DNA of 64,000 nucleotides, from the NCBI RefSeq assembly GCF_018143015.1, contig NC_054741.1, forward strand, positions 64,516,697-64,580,696. The letters are read 5' to 3'. The notes beneath the pieces were generated by a model. It was not told the DNA's origin. It saw nothing but the letters and a program-made list of their open reading frames with translations, and made no database searches. Shown piece by piece: positions 1 to 13,400 of this stretch (the first letter of the stretch is position 1; each line of letters opens with the position of its first letter). The DNA is from Lytechinus variegatus (lineage: Eukaryota > Echinodermata > Echinoidea > Temnopleuroida > Toxopneustidae). The position numbers and the translations under genes are program-made.

Positions 1-1423
1 ATAACACTCGCGTTCTCAATTCAGTGCGGTGGGGAATTCACAATTTACAAACCCAGCGGGCCCAGGCCAGCTTCTGAACGAAAGTTGTAACTTTCGACAG
101 AGCTTCGCGACAAAAAGACATCTGCCTTGTAAACTAGGATGCACGAGTAGGACAGTTCCTGCAGCTTTGGGACTGCGAAGGTGGAGAAACAAGCTGATTT
201 AGAGGTCTCATTTTGCTGTCATCTTCTCTGCCTTCTCGTAATCCAAAACATCGCCTCGATCTATCTCACGCGCATAGAATTCGTGTACAAAATGAATTGT
301 GAACATTAACAACCTTCTTTTTACCCACAATTCAGTGCGCAGAGGAGCGAAATTATAATTTTACAAGGAAATTTGTTATTACGGGCTTGCATATTTCATA
401 TCGAAATCAAGATGAGAAGTGTGTATTAGTAAGATGATTATTTTGATGATACAAAAAAAATCTTTTAAATAATTTTTTAGAATTTTTATGTTGAATATTT
501 CTCATAAATGCTTTTTGTGTCACTGCATAACCGAATATGTTAGTGGATTTACCTATGATAAGACTAACAAAAGAGGGCAATTGCATTCGCTCTTCAAAGC
601 AAAGAGTCTCCCACTTCTGGTATTTTGTCATGTTTGTTGGTTTTGTCTCTGACTCTGGCTTTAGTTTTAGCGGTCTGTAAATGGTAATTCGAACTTGCTG
701 ATAATTTATTTGGTTGTCACTCTTGACAGATTGTGACTGGACCCTTGATCGTCGTTTTTGTAAACATTGTTCATCATCATGATCATGTTTCACTTTTGAG
801 ATGGTCCTTAATGCCCGGGGTCCTTATGATGCCCCATGCGCACCCCATAACAGGTGTTGCCTGTTGGGGGATCGTGTGCATTTGTATGCGAGATGAAACA
901 TTGATAAATTGAAGTCTAGGTTAGGCCTAGATAATCACAGAACTGGAACTTGACTTGGCCCAAGCTAAAACAGATAGGGGTTAAAAGTAAAATACCATCC
1001 GCCCTTCGGCTTCCCTTGTTTGGATTGAGGAATTGGATCTGACATGGAGGAAATCAAGGCCCCATCTGTTTGGTCGATTTGCAGTTGTCCAGTGCTGTTA
1101 TTACCTTTGGCCTTAACCCACTTTGTCTACTATTTCTATTCGGCCTAATACAGCCACTTGGCGGTTCTTTTTTTAACTGTCAACCTAATGCTCAGGGTGC
1201 CCTATAATTCCACTTTTTCAACTAATACTGTTTTGCACTGTCTGATTTGACATTGGTTTGTTTAATTTTCTGCATTTTTTTCAATATCATGGGGGCTATA
1301 GCCTGAGCTAGGTACTAACAAATATTGAAATCCCCAGGAATACTACATGCAGGACTAGAGTACTGAGCTAAGATCGATAATACCCTAGCCTACTATGATT
1401 TATTAAAATATCGTCTTTTGCAG
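1..1423. other. Upstream region and presumed first intron of the unknown + strand gene
   Basis: No supported coding sequence. The first coding exon of the + strand gene is preceded by a polypyrimidine/AG acceptor ending at 1423, so its transcript should begin in a non-coding exon further upstream, either in this stretch or before the window. The first 400 bases are less AT-rich than the introns and could hold that exon or a promoter, but I see no convincing donor or core promoter element. An open frame of 128 codons on the - strand at 407-793 has low-complexity composition and no recognisable family, so it is not called as a gene. Confidence 0.4.
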
Positions 1424-1439
1424 GAGGTAAAGGGAAAAC

Positions 1440-4400
1440 ATGGACCGGAGACAGAGAGCTACACGCTTCGTGGAGGGACTTGCAGAAAAATTCTTCAAAG
1501 AAACACATGGTAGGCATGGGCTATTTATGGCGAGTTGAAATGAATAGTGATAGTCCAGGGGCCGGGGAACAGTTTTTGAAATAGGAGGGGGGGGGACTGA
1601 GTTTCAGTTTGCTGCAACTAAAAATTATTCATTAGCAACTTTTAGTTGTAGTTAGCCAAATACACTATTTTTTATTTAATGTTATCACTGAATTTCAGGG
1701 CCTCGTTGATAAAAGGTGATAATTGGTGGCCTTGTTTAATCAGAAATTTTTAAGTATTAAATTGGAAGATGGAATAAAATTAGAGATTTTGTATTAATAT
1801 TATGATACTGAATTTATTGATCTCTCGATGAACTTGAATTAAAAGTCAAATTGCTAAATCATATAGATGATAATTACATTAATGATATTTGATAAATGAA
1901 CAAATAATATAGAATGAATATCTGAATAGATAATTCAATTTATACAAGAGTAGATGAATATAAATAATGTAATGCAAAGCAAAGTGCTCTGATGAAGATT
2001 TGATTACAGTCAATATTCTTATATTTTCAGTTGTTTGCAATCCAAAGTTTATATAACTTGGGGGGGGGGGGTGTCATAAGGAGATGATAGATAATTCTGA
2101 AGTGTCAATTCTCTCATTTATGTATTTGTTCAATAAGAATTAGTAATGTGGTTGACACCAGTTATGTTGGGCACTAGCCTGTGCATACCAGGTGATCATC
2201 TCAAATAATAATCCTCTGTTTTATTAAATGAAAAAAAATCATCCCCTCTTTCATAAAATCTTCAAACCCTACAGATTTATTTCAGAAATCTCTAAAAACT
2301 TACCTCTTTTCTAATTAGTAATTTTCTTTTTATCTCCTTCATACATGCATTTGTATTTTACTTATGTAGCTTGATATGTTTATAAATGCTGTGATAGAGT
2401 TTTACTATGGAGAGCATGTATTGAATGCTAGTTATTATTATTACAATTATTGTTATTATTAACCCTAAATAGGCCGGCTTTTTTGGCTGTTCTGTGGTGG
2501 TGGGGGGGTTCCTCCGAGATCTCTGGTAGTGTGCGATGTAATCTACAAGGCTGTATGGTAAATTTTCCAAAATAATGAGATTTTATTTTATATGAACTAA
2601 TTATGCTAATTTATGCATAAATCATACTTTTTGTTCTAATTCACTAAAAGCTCCTAGAATGCTAATTTTTGGTAAAAATATTCATTGTAGCATTCTTAAC
2701 AATCACAATTGAAGAAAACTTTGGTTTGGAAATCAATTTCTTATGTATTTTATTGTTTCATGAATTTCTTATGTATTTCCTTGTTTTTCAACCTTTTGTT
2801 TTTCTTTGTTTTTTTCACCAGATTTATTGCACAACCTTTTTGAAGCATAATTATGCTAAAATCAATTGATTTCAGCTGTTTAAAGTAAAAATAATCATAT
2901 CTTTATGAATAAGATGAGAAAACTCAATTTCCATTGACTTTGTACACAAAATCACGTTTTGGAACAATATTTGGTCTGACATGCACTTACAAAATGTTGC
3001 ATAATTTTGGAACCGCGTACCAGGGCGTCGTAAATTTGGTCTCAAAAGATGCAGAAAATGTTGAGGGGGGTTGATTCAACCCCCCCCCCCCCCCGGCCAG
3101 TTTAGGGTTAAGAAGAAGTGACAATTTTGATTTTTAAAATATGTAAAAATTCCAAATCTGATCATTTTCTATGGATTTAATATTACATGCAAATGTTTTT
3201 TTTAATCCTAAACTGAATCTTATCATTCAATGCTTGTGTTTTCATTGAACAGGAGGGTTTGTTTCTGCAAAAGATAAGAAATCATACCTCATGAAGTCAT
3301 TTTCATTACTGGCTCAAGGAAGACTAAAGAGGGAGCTCGTTAAATATCGGTCCTTGTACTGTAAGAGATTCAGACGGTAAGGTGTTTTCTCAAATAGATA
3401 AAGCAGTTGTTGACCGAACAAGCAAATTTTTTGCTGTTTAATTTTGATAACGCCCCTGCCACCCCCCCAAAAAGGGATTTTAACCGACTATACCATTTTG
3501 AATGATTAAGTAATAACTAATAAGATGCAGGTTTTTTTTTCCGAAGTCAAATCACTTGGGATCGCAGTCTGTTTGATTAAGGTGTAATTTAAATTTAGAA
3601 AATGTATATAATGCATACTTTGCATGTTTTTGGATGAAACATTTCTTCTACTTAGTGATTTTACCTAAAGAATGTTCACTTACATTGTAGTGAATTGGGA
3701 TTTTCCAGGTTTTTTTTTAGCATTTTGGGGGCTGAATGGCCTCAAGACACGGATAAATTTTCCCTGCACCAGCATATTGGGCAGTTAGCTTTAATCACAC
3801 ATTAAAAAAATGGTTATCACGTAGCTTTAATTTCAGTTTGTTCACGTTTTCAACTTCAATTGTGAGACATATTTTTGCCAAATATATATCAATATCTAAA
3901 AAAACCTTAAAAGTGTTCCTTTTCTTCAATCATCTGTGGATTTGTAGTACACTTTGATAAGAACCACAAAAGAAGTAGTTCAGTTTTGAGCAAAGGACAA
4001 GTCCACCCCAACAAAAACTTGAAAAAAAAACCTTTGAATAAAGAGAAAAATTCAACAAGCATAACACTGAAAATGTCATCAAAATCGGATGTAAAATAAG
4101 AAAGTTATGACATTTTAAAGTTTTGCTTCATTTCACAAAATAGTTATATGCACATTTCAGTCGGTATGCAAATGAGGAACTGATGACATCACTCACTCAC
4201 TATTTCTTTTGTATTATATGAAATATTTTGATTTTCGTGTCATTGTCATGTGAAATGAAGTTTCATTCCTCCCTGAACATATGGAATTCCATTATTTGAA
4301 CATTTTGTTTTTCAGGCAAGGAAATCCTAATCGTCAAATTCTTAAAAATTGAAATATTGTATGATTCAAACAATAAAAAAGAAAAGAAGTAAGAAGTAGT

Positions 4401-7400
4401 GAGTGAGTGACATCATCGACTCTCTCATTTTGATGTAACTGGCTCGTTCATATAACTATTTTATTAAAAGTAAGTGAAACTTTGAAATGTCATAACTTTC
4501 TTATTTTACATCCAATTTTGATGAAATTTTCAGCATTGTGCTTGTCTGATTGTTCTCTATTGATTCAAATCAACATTTTCTCCGAGGTGGACTTGACCTT
4601 TCAGTTAACCTTTGAAATACTGATTATGACATTTTCACTATTTTTCCATAATTATTTTTTCCAAAGGTGCATCAAGAACCTGAAGGAAAACCAAGATGCT
4701 CCTGGAGACCATGATGTGGTTAACTGTGGACAAAGTCTTCAGAACTTTGAAGACACTCTTACTGTTTCTGTTGACCAAGGAACATCCAAGATGGAAGTTG
4801 CAAAACAAGGTAGTGAACTAGATGAATTATGAAAAATCAAAATGAAATTATTAATAAAGCCAGTAATAAATGTTACAGTTTTAATCCGTAGCTCATTTAG
4901 ACAATGAGGTTCAAATCCTGCTGTCACCACCACATCAAGGAATGGCACACCATTCATTTCAATGGCTTCGGATCAAATCCCACTGCTGCCACCACCACAT
5001 CAAGGAATGACACACCAGTCATTTTAATGATGTGGGTTCAAATGTCACTTGTACCACCACCACATCAAGGAATGATGCACCAATCATTTCAATGGCTTCG
5101 GATCAAATCCCTCTGCTGCCACCACCACTTCAAGGAATGACACACCAGTCATTTCAATGGTGTGGTCTGGAATCCCACTGCTGCCACCATCACATTTAGG
5201 AATGAATTACAAGTCATTTCAATTAAGTCTCAAAAGTTGTGCGATTCTCCAAAGAAATGAAAAAAAATCACCAAATTATGTGAGTACTTTTATATTTCCA
5301 AACATGAAAATACATGAAAATTTGAGGAGTATTTCACTCTCAAAGCCTTTTAGGGCCATAAGGTTTAATTGCATATAGTAGTGTACTCTTTGCACACTGT
5401 TTTGTTGATGTGCAATTGAACTTTCGTGAGAAATGTGGAAAATATGATTTAAAAGATTTCTGTTGATCAAATGTATTGCCAACATATAAATTGGATTTTT
5501 TTTGTAAATTCTCTATGCCATCAGAAACAAAGGAGATGCCATCTTGTTCCAAGGAAATAACAGACAATACACCTGCTAGTGACAATCAGCATGGTAAAGC
5601 TTGTTCTCCAAAGAAACAGTCCATATCTTGTATTCCACCAGATTCTCCAAATGAGACAAGAGCTGATTGGACGAGCATAAAGGATCATTGTGTGAGTGTA
5701 ATACCGTTAATCAGTGTTATGTTGATGAACATTTCTCACCCATCAACATATTTTCAGTGTGTATTTCTGTTTTATAGATCATTATACATATCTTTGATCA
5801 CTCAAAAAGTCCCTTTAATGGATATCTGCCGGAGGGGGGGGGGGAGTGTTAGCATCTTAGAATGACATTTTGAAATTTGAAGTCCAATTGTCATTCCCAA
5901 TCAGCGTATGCTCTAATTGATTAGTCAATTTAGAAGGCCTTGCGGCACATTTAAAAATGAATTCTCATATTAATGACACACATGGGCACCCTTTATAAAT
6001 CTTGCTAACTCTGCATGTATCAAGTTGTGATTTACTGACAGTTACCCTAGCAACAGTCTAGTGATTCTCAGCCAATCAAAAGCTATGATTTCATTTAGAT
6101 TGTCAAAGCTGAAAATTTAGATGGTGCTCAAACTGTTTTGAAAGGGTGTTGAGAAGCCAAGTACAGAAAATGTACATGTATTGTCCTGAATGAGTCAAAT
6201 ATACTTCAGACCTATTGCATGTCTAAGATCTGATATTATTTAAACCTGGCAGTGGCAGTATATTGAAAATTCTTACTGATACCTTCCCACCAAGTGATAT
6301 AGCTGGCAGACAAATATGGAAATTTATTATGTTCATTTCAATATCAAAAAGTAGCAAGTTTGACTTTTAATTGCTGGCCAGTCATGTGCAATCATGTCGT
6401 GGCACTGGGAAGCGGGGGTGCTGTGTGTGTTATTTTTCATAGGCAGCGTCCCCTTGAAGTCTGGTAGGTATGATGAATGGCAGAAATGTAATGAAATGCA
6501 CGACATTTGGAGGAAAATCCCCATTTCTTGCACTTGTCAAATTTCATGGGACTAAAAGCACTTTCATTTTGTAGTGAAAATCCTTCTTTTTTTCTTTTTT
6601 TTTGCTTGTCATTTCACTTCAGCATCCCCACTAAAAAAATTGTTCCCAGTGCCCCGAATCATGTTTGCTATACTCACTGTTAAGACACACATTCTGATCA
6701 GGACATTCATCTAGGTCTCTATGTGATATTTTAATTCAAATTGTTAACCATTTGACAGGAAATATAGACAAATTTTTTTCTTAATGAATGTTGTAAAGCC
6801 AATGTCTATGATATTCTCTGTTTTACCAGTTGAGCAGACTAAGATTCCTGCAAGCAGGTTTTCGCAGAAAAATGGAAATTGATTTTTAATAATCGTTGAG
6901 AGGCCCCCCCCCCCCCCGGCCTAGATAGGGTTAAAGCTCTGAATCCTCCTGGTGGAGATCCCATCAGAATTTGGACAAACTTTATTTCATGTAAGATTTA
7001 TCAGGAATCGCCTCTCATTCTGAAATCATTTTCTTTTTGCGTCGTAGGTGAAAAGATCCATGAGTGTGAATGAGCTATGTACAGAAATGACGGTCTTGTT
7101 TCATCAATGTGTAAATGCCTCCCTCAATGACAAGATGAACCATGCAGTTAGGTAAGATCATTCTCACTGCCCACTTTTTCTTGATTTTGGTGTGTCACTT
7201 GGTTTATCCATGTTTTTTTTCCCAAAGATATTTCCCATTACTTTTTGTCTCACCTGCGAAGCAGAGTGAGACTATAGGTGCCGCTTTTCCGACGGCGGCG
7301 GCGTCAACATCAAATCTTAACCTGAGGTTAAGTTTTTGAAATGACATCATAACTTAGAAAGTATATGGACCTAGTTCATGAAACTTGGCCATAAGGTTAA

Positions 7401-10400
7401 TCAAGTATTACTGAACATCCTATTAAAGTTTCATGTCACATGACCAAGGTCAAAGGTCATTTAGGGTCAATGAACTTAGACCATGTTGGAGGAATCAACA
7501 TTGAAATCTTAACCTGAGGTTAAGTTTTTGAAATGTCATCATAACTTAGAAAATATATGGACCTAGTTCATGAAACTTGGACATAAGGTTAATCAAGTAT
7601 CACTGAACATCCTGCATGAGTTTCACGTCACATGACCAAGGTCAAAGGTCATTTAGGGTCAATGAACTTTGGCCGAATTGGGGATATCTGTTGAATTCCC
7701 ATCATAACTTTGAAAGTTTATGGATCTGATTCATGAAACTTGGACATAATAGTAATCAAGCATCACTGAATATTTTGTGCAAGTTTCAGGTCTCATGATT
7801 AAGGTCAAAGGTCATTTAGGGTCAATGAACTTTGGCCAAATCGGGGGTATCTGTTGAATTACCATCATAACTTTGAAAGTTTATTAGTCTAGTTCATTAA
7901 ACTTGGACATATGAGTAATCAAATATCACTGAACATCCTGTGCGCGTTTCAGGTCACATGACCAAGGTCAAAGGTCAATGAACTTTGGCCAAAGTGGGTG
8001 TATCAGTTGAATTACCATCAAAACTTTGAAAGTTTATGGATCTGATTCGTGAAACTTGTACATAAGAGTAATCAAGTATCACTAAACATCCTGTGCGAGT
8101 TTCAGGTCACATGATCAAGGTCAAAGGTCATGTAAGGTCAATGAACTTTGGCCATGTTGGGGTTTTTTGTTGAATAACCATCATATCTCTGTAAGTTTAT
8201 TGGTCTAGTTCATAAAAAGTGGACATAAGAGTAACCATGTATCACTGAACATCTTGTGCGAGTTAGAGTAGTATTCAAAGTCAGCACTGCTGCTATATTG
8301 AACCGCGTGATGCAGGTGAGACGGCCAGAGGCATTCCACTTGTTACAAATAAGTGTTGGTTGAGTGAATGAATTATTGAAATATTCAGTCATTATATGTT
8401 ATACAAAGAATTACCATAAGGTGTTCATATATTGACTGGGAAACACTCTAGTTTAAATGAATTCATTTGATTGTCTTTAATTCCATTTAGGTTTTTTAGA
8501 AAAGAAGTTGCTGGTATTCTCAAGCATAAGAACAGTGCAAGGTAATTGGAAATATTATCACTACTCATTTTAATTTCATCATTTTGTTATGTTACCTTGT
8601 TCTCTTTTTATTATGAGCTTTTATAAGCTTTTTAAAACATATAAGTTGCTTCAATTTTAACCCAATTGTTCTTGTAAGATGTTCAATTCCTAAGAAACAA
8701 GTTTGGTGATGCATCTTACATGATTGTACAATTGATTTCAAATATAGATAGGCAATCTAAAAACAAACCCTTGGATCAATCTCAAAGTCTTGTGTAATGG
8801 GACCTAGGACATCAGGGGCCCGTCTTACAAAGAGTTGCGATTGATCCGATCAATTGCAACTATGGGAAGCCAGCAACGTCAACATCTGAAATACATGTTT
8901 GTTTAAAATATTTTCTAGAAATGACGTATATTCAATACATTCACTTTTTCTTTACAAATGCAGTATGCTTCTCTTTGTTTTCAAAGGACATTGAGCAAAT
9001 GTCCAAAAGAAAAAATATGACATTGATGGACTTCCATATACTTGAGATTGATCGGATCAGTCGTAACTCTTAGTAAGATGGGGCCCAGATTGGAATGAGC
9101 TAATCTGTCATCACATAAGGTTAAAAAGCATATATAGAATTAAACTGTCCTGATGTAATGTAACATGCATGCTTTAATATTTACCTGTTCAATTCATGCG
9201 ATGATATGAACTTCCCCTGCTCTCCACCCTCTCTCTTCTTATCTTCTCTCTCTCCATCTTTCCGTCTCTGTTCTTCTTCCTTGAATTTTGTTATCATTGA
9301 CAAGAAATAGGTTTTTATCCCAATTTAGATTTTTCTTTAAAAAAAATTGTCCATGCTATACAGATCTCTCAATAGTATTTATTGATTTTCATTCGCCATT
9401 GGTCTTTTTTTTTCTCCATTGATCTCTTATTTGTTAATCACCAATAATTCAAGCTGCTCATATATTTTTGTAATAAACGATATCACTTTTCTTTCTATCC
9501 CTCTCTACTGTGAATCACAATCATTAAAATAATTCTTCTTCCTCAAAACAATTGAGCATTTTTTGTCTTTTGTTTACCCTTTTATTTAACAGAGCTTCTG
9601 ATCTTGCCAATGCTCTACATAGTATCATGCTATTTTTCCACTTCAAGTGTGACATTTTGCGTACAGACCACAAGCAGGTAAATAAAGTATGTTGAAAGAT
9701 AGTTAACTTCCATTTCTTTGATAAAATAGATTTTTTAAATAATAATTTATGATTATTTTTTTGGAAGTGTAATTTTTATAATCTTTCCTGTCCATGATTA
9801 GAGCATGTGCATTATGTTTGATGCATATGGGGAGCTAGACACTTTTTTGTACGCCCGTCCCAGACAGAACGTATTATGGTATCACGCTCGGTGTCCATCT
9901 TTTCGTCCGTTATCTTTTCTTTATAAATGAAATAACTTCAGTTTGGTTTGTATGATGCTAGCACGGATCCCAGGAACCCTGTCCATTTTGAGGTCAAATG
10001 TCAACGTCACAGTGACATGTTTTCCTCTTACCCTTCTGCAGTCCTTGTAATCATAACTTTTGTTTAACTTAAATTTGGTGTGTATGATACTATCATGGAT
10101 CCCAGGAAGCCTATTGACTTTGAGGTCCAAAGGTCAAGGTCACAGTGACGTGTTTTCATCTTTTTCTTCTGAAGTCCTTGTAAAAGTGATAACTTTAGTT
10201 TGGCTTAACCAAGGCTCATATAATTTGGTGAGTATGATACTACCATGGATCCCAGGAAGCCCATTTTTAAGGTCAAAAAGTCAAAGGTCAAGGTCACAGT
10301 GACATGCTTTCATCTTTCCCTTTTGAAGTCCTTGTAAACACAATTACTTTAGTTTAACTTAACAGGCTCATATAATTTAGTTTGTATGATACTATTATGG

Positions 10401-13400
10401 ATCCCAGGAAGCCTATGGATTTTGAGGTCAAAAGATCAAAGGTAAAGTCACCACCTTTCACTTTTCTTGCTTGACCAATAACTCCATTTTCCACGATACA
10501 GGCGGGCGTATCATGTGCTCGCCCTAGCGACACTCTTGTTAAAAATCATCGTCATCATCACTCTTCAAAAAAATCAAATTCATTGTCCGAAGTTTTTGGA
10601 AATAACATAGATTGAATGGATGGACATTGCTCTGCATGTGTGCTTAATGGCCATTGATACTTGACTATGCACGAAATTGTGTTTATTATCATTAACATCC
10701 ATAACACAATTTGCTTGTCATCTGCTTGAAAGTCGGATCAGGAAGATAATTGCTGCTGATTGCAGATGCAATGTGCCATTTATCTATTTTATGTTCATTC
10801 TTGCATGGATGTTCGGTTGTGGCCAAAAGGTGGTTGAGTTCTTGTATTCATGAAATGTGACATTTTCTATTGGAGCGACTCATTTCAACATCATTGAAAT
10901 CTTCACTATTGCAGTCATGGTTACATTTCAGTGTTGTTGTTTTTTCAGCAACTTTTATGTAAGGATGCTGCCTACAGATGTCTCATGGCTACTATGTTCT
11001 CGCTTTACTCTAGTTTGAATATGATCATTACAAGGTAATATACCCAGCCTGGTTGTGATGACAATATGTAAAAAGATGAGGATGATGGGGATGATAGTTA
11101 TGATGTTGATGACAATGATGATGATAATGATGATAGTGGTGAGGATGGTGATGATGACGATGATCATGATAATTGTTACAATTTACACCTGGGTGGAGAG
11201 TAACAAATGGGGATCAATGTTATGCCAAAATGATGTCATGACTGGAATGACAATGTGGAAATAATTTCAATGGATAATTCTCAAGATACAATGGTAGAAT
11301 CATGGACTAAGTTGTGACAATGTATAATTTTTGTTTTAAAACAGTAAGTCTACCTCATTTTGGTGCCATATTCACAACTTTGCGTCTTTTCATAGCGGCT
11401 ATCCTGCATTCCCATTATTTTGTCTGTGATGAAAAGCTGCTTGTGGGATTCCTGTATGAAAGACACAGTTCTTCCTTTCGGCAAGTTGTCAGATATCACC
11501 ATCAAAACAGCATAATAATAATTCAATTATTCTATTTGCAAGGTGTGATCCGGATAAAAGTCATCGGTTGGCTCGTCATACCCTTTTCAAGGCCTGCCTC
11601 CTGTTAGAAAGCAAAGAACTCTTGATGGATGTGGTATTGCAGCTCTTAGTTAAACCAGAGCCTATTGATGCTCCATATCTTCATCCTACAATCATGTAAG
11701 TATGAACTGTATACCTATGAAGCAGCCTTGGGGAACTCCATCTGCATAGAGTCATGGATTGTCATTACTTCTCACCTTAGATTCTCACTCTTCTAAGGAC
11801 AATGATAAAATGATGAGGAGGAGGTTGTGACTAAAATAATTCTCAACCTATGCAAAGTTGATGACGGCTATACTGTGATTGAGCTACCATTTCTTTGCAT
11901 AGATTGTCCTTTTCATGCTATTTGTTTCTAATAAGATTTGTGTAACCATTATACTCTTTCTGTAACTTTAGGGAAGAAAAATTAATAGATGCAATGTGGA
12001 GTGTTGTTTGTACTATTAAAGTCATCATAGTCAATTGTTGGAAAAGTCAAATAAAAATCAATGAAGTTGAAGTAATGTAGAGGATAATGTAGAATAGGTT
12101 AATTTTCTATTTTAAGCTGTCAAACACAGTTACTGTTTTTTCTATTTTAGGGGGTTGAATGTTTACGATATTTGAGCATGAGTTTCCATTTACCATGTTG
12201 ACCATGCACTCGGTAAATTTTGAACATTTGAGTCTCGGAGGGGGGTACAGAAACCAACAGAAGTGTATACACCCCTCATAAATTTGTTGAAGCATTACTT
12301 TTATGCGGTCATTTCAGAAACGAATACTTCATTGTAGTAATAAATGAGCTATACTGTCAAGTTTTCTCAATTATTGAATAATTATTTGAGTTCAACAAAA
12401 TCATTCAAATGGATGAATAGCTGCACTGAAAAGAGGTGTGTTTTTTTCACCATCCCTTCTGTTGAATAATATAATAGGTCAGACATTTTATCTTGTGTTA
12501 TGTAGGCATGTGCTGAAACACCCTCCAAACCCATGCACCCCTTCCTCATATATCAAGCATGTCTTGGTGTGTCGGTTGGCCAGGTATATCTTGCCACGGG
12601 ACTTGTATCCAGAAATAACAAAACAACTGGAGGTATGTGACCAGCTAGTACCCTCTGAAGTGTATGAAGATTTATATTATGATAAAGAATTTTCAGAATT
12701 CTTTTGTATCAGCAGTAACGATGCTTCTCCAGTTTCACTATTAGGATCAACATGGAGAAAAATTCATTATGATATGGTACAATACATGTTGTAAATGTTT
12801 TGATTTAGGATTTTTTTTCGCAGATAGATCTTTGATATCAGTTGTTTAGATACACATCTGTCCAAAACATGTCAAGGTTTATTGTCAGTCAGTTGGTATC
12901 GCCCAACATTTTGAATCAAGATTTGTTTTCTTGTACATCCATCATCCTCAAACTAGCATTTCTACTCTCCTTCCCCACTTGCTTTTTCCATCAGTTCCAG
13001 AACCACTAACTTCAAACTCAAAGGCCCGTACTCTCAAGAGGTTTAAATTGTACCATGCTTTGTACCATGATTCATTTTGTGCTATGATTTGTACCATGGT
13101 ACAAATAAAACCATCGTCGGTGAATCAGAAAATTGGATTGTACCTCTAGGGGTTATAATCCATGGTCTAATAAAACTAGGAGGGGGAAAAAACCATGGTA
13201 CAATTGAAACCTCTTTTGAGAATACGGGCCAAAGAGTCTTTTTAAAGCATGCCCATCATCATTCTTTAGCTCATGCTCATACCAATATACCACATTTGCT
13301 TTCGCCAACTGTTCAGCACTTTTTACAAGCCCAACATCTGCTTCAGGTACTTCATATTCTTCATATCCATTAACTTCACACCATATCATTCCTTATCTGT

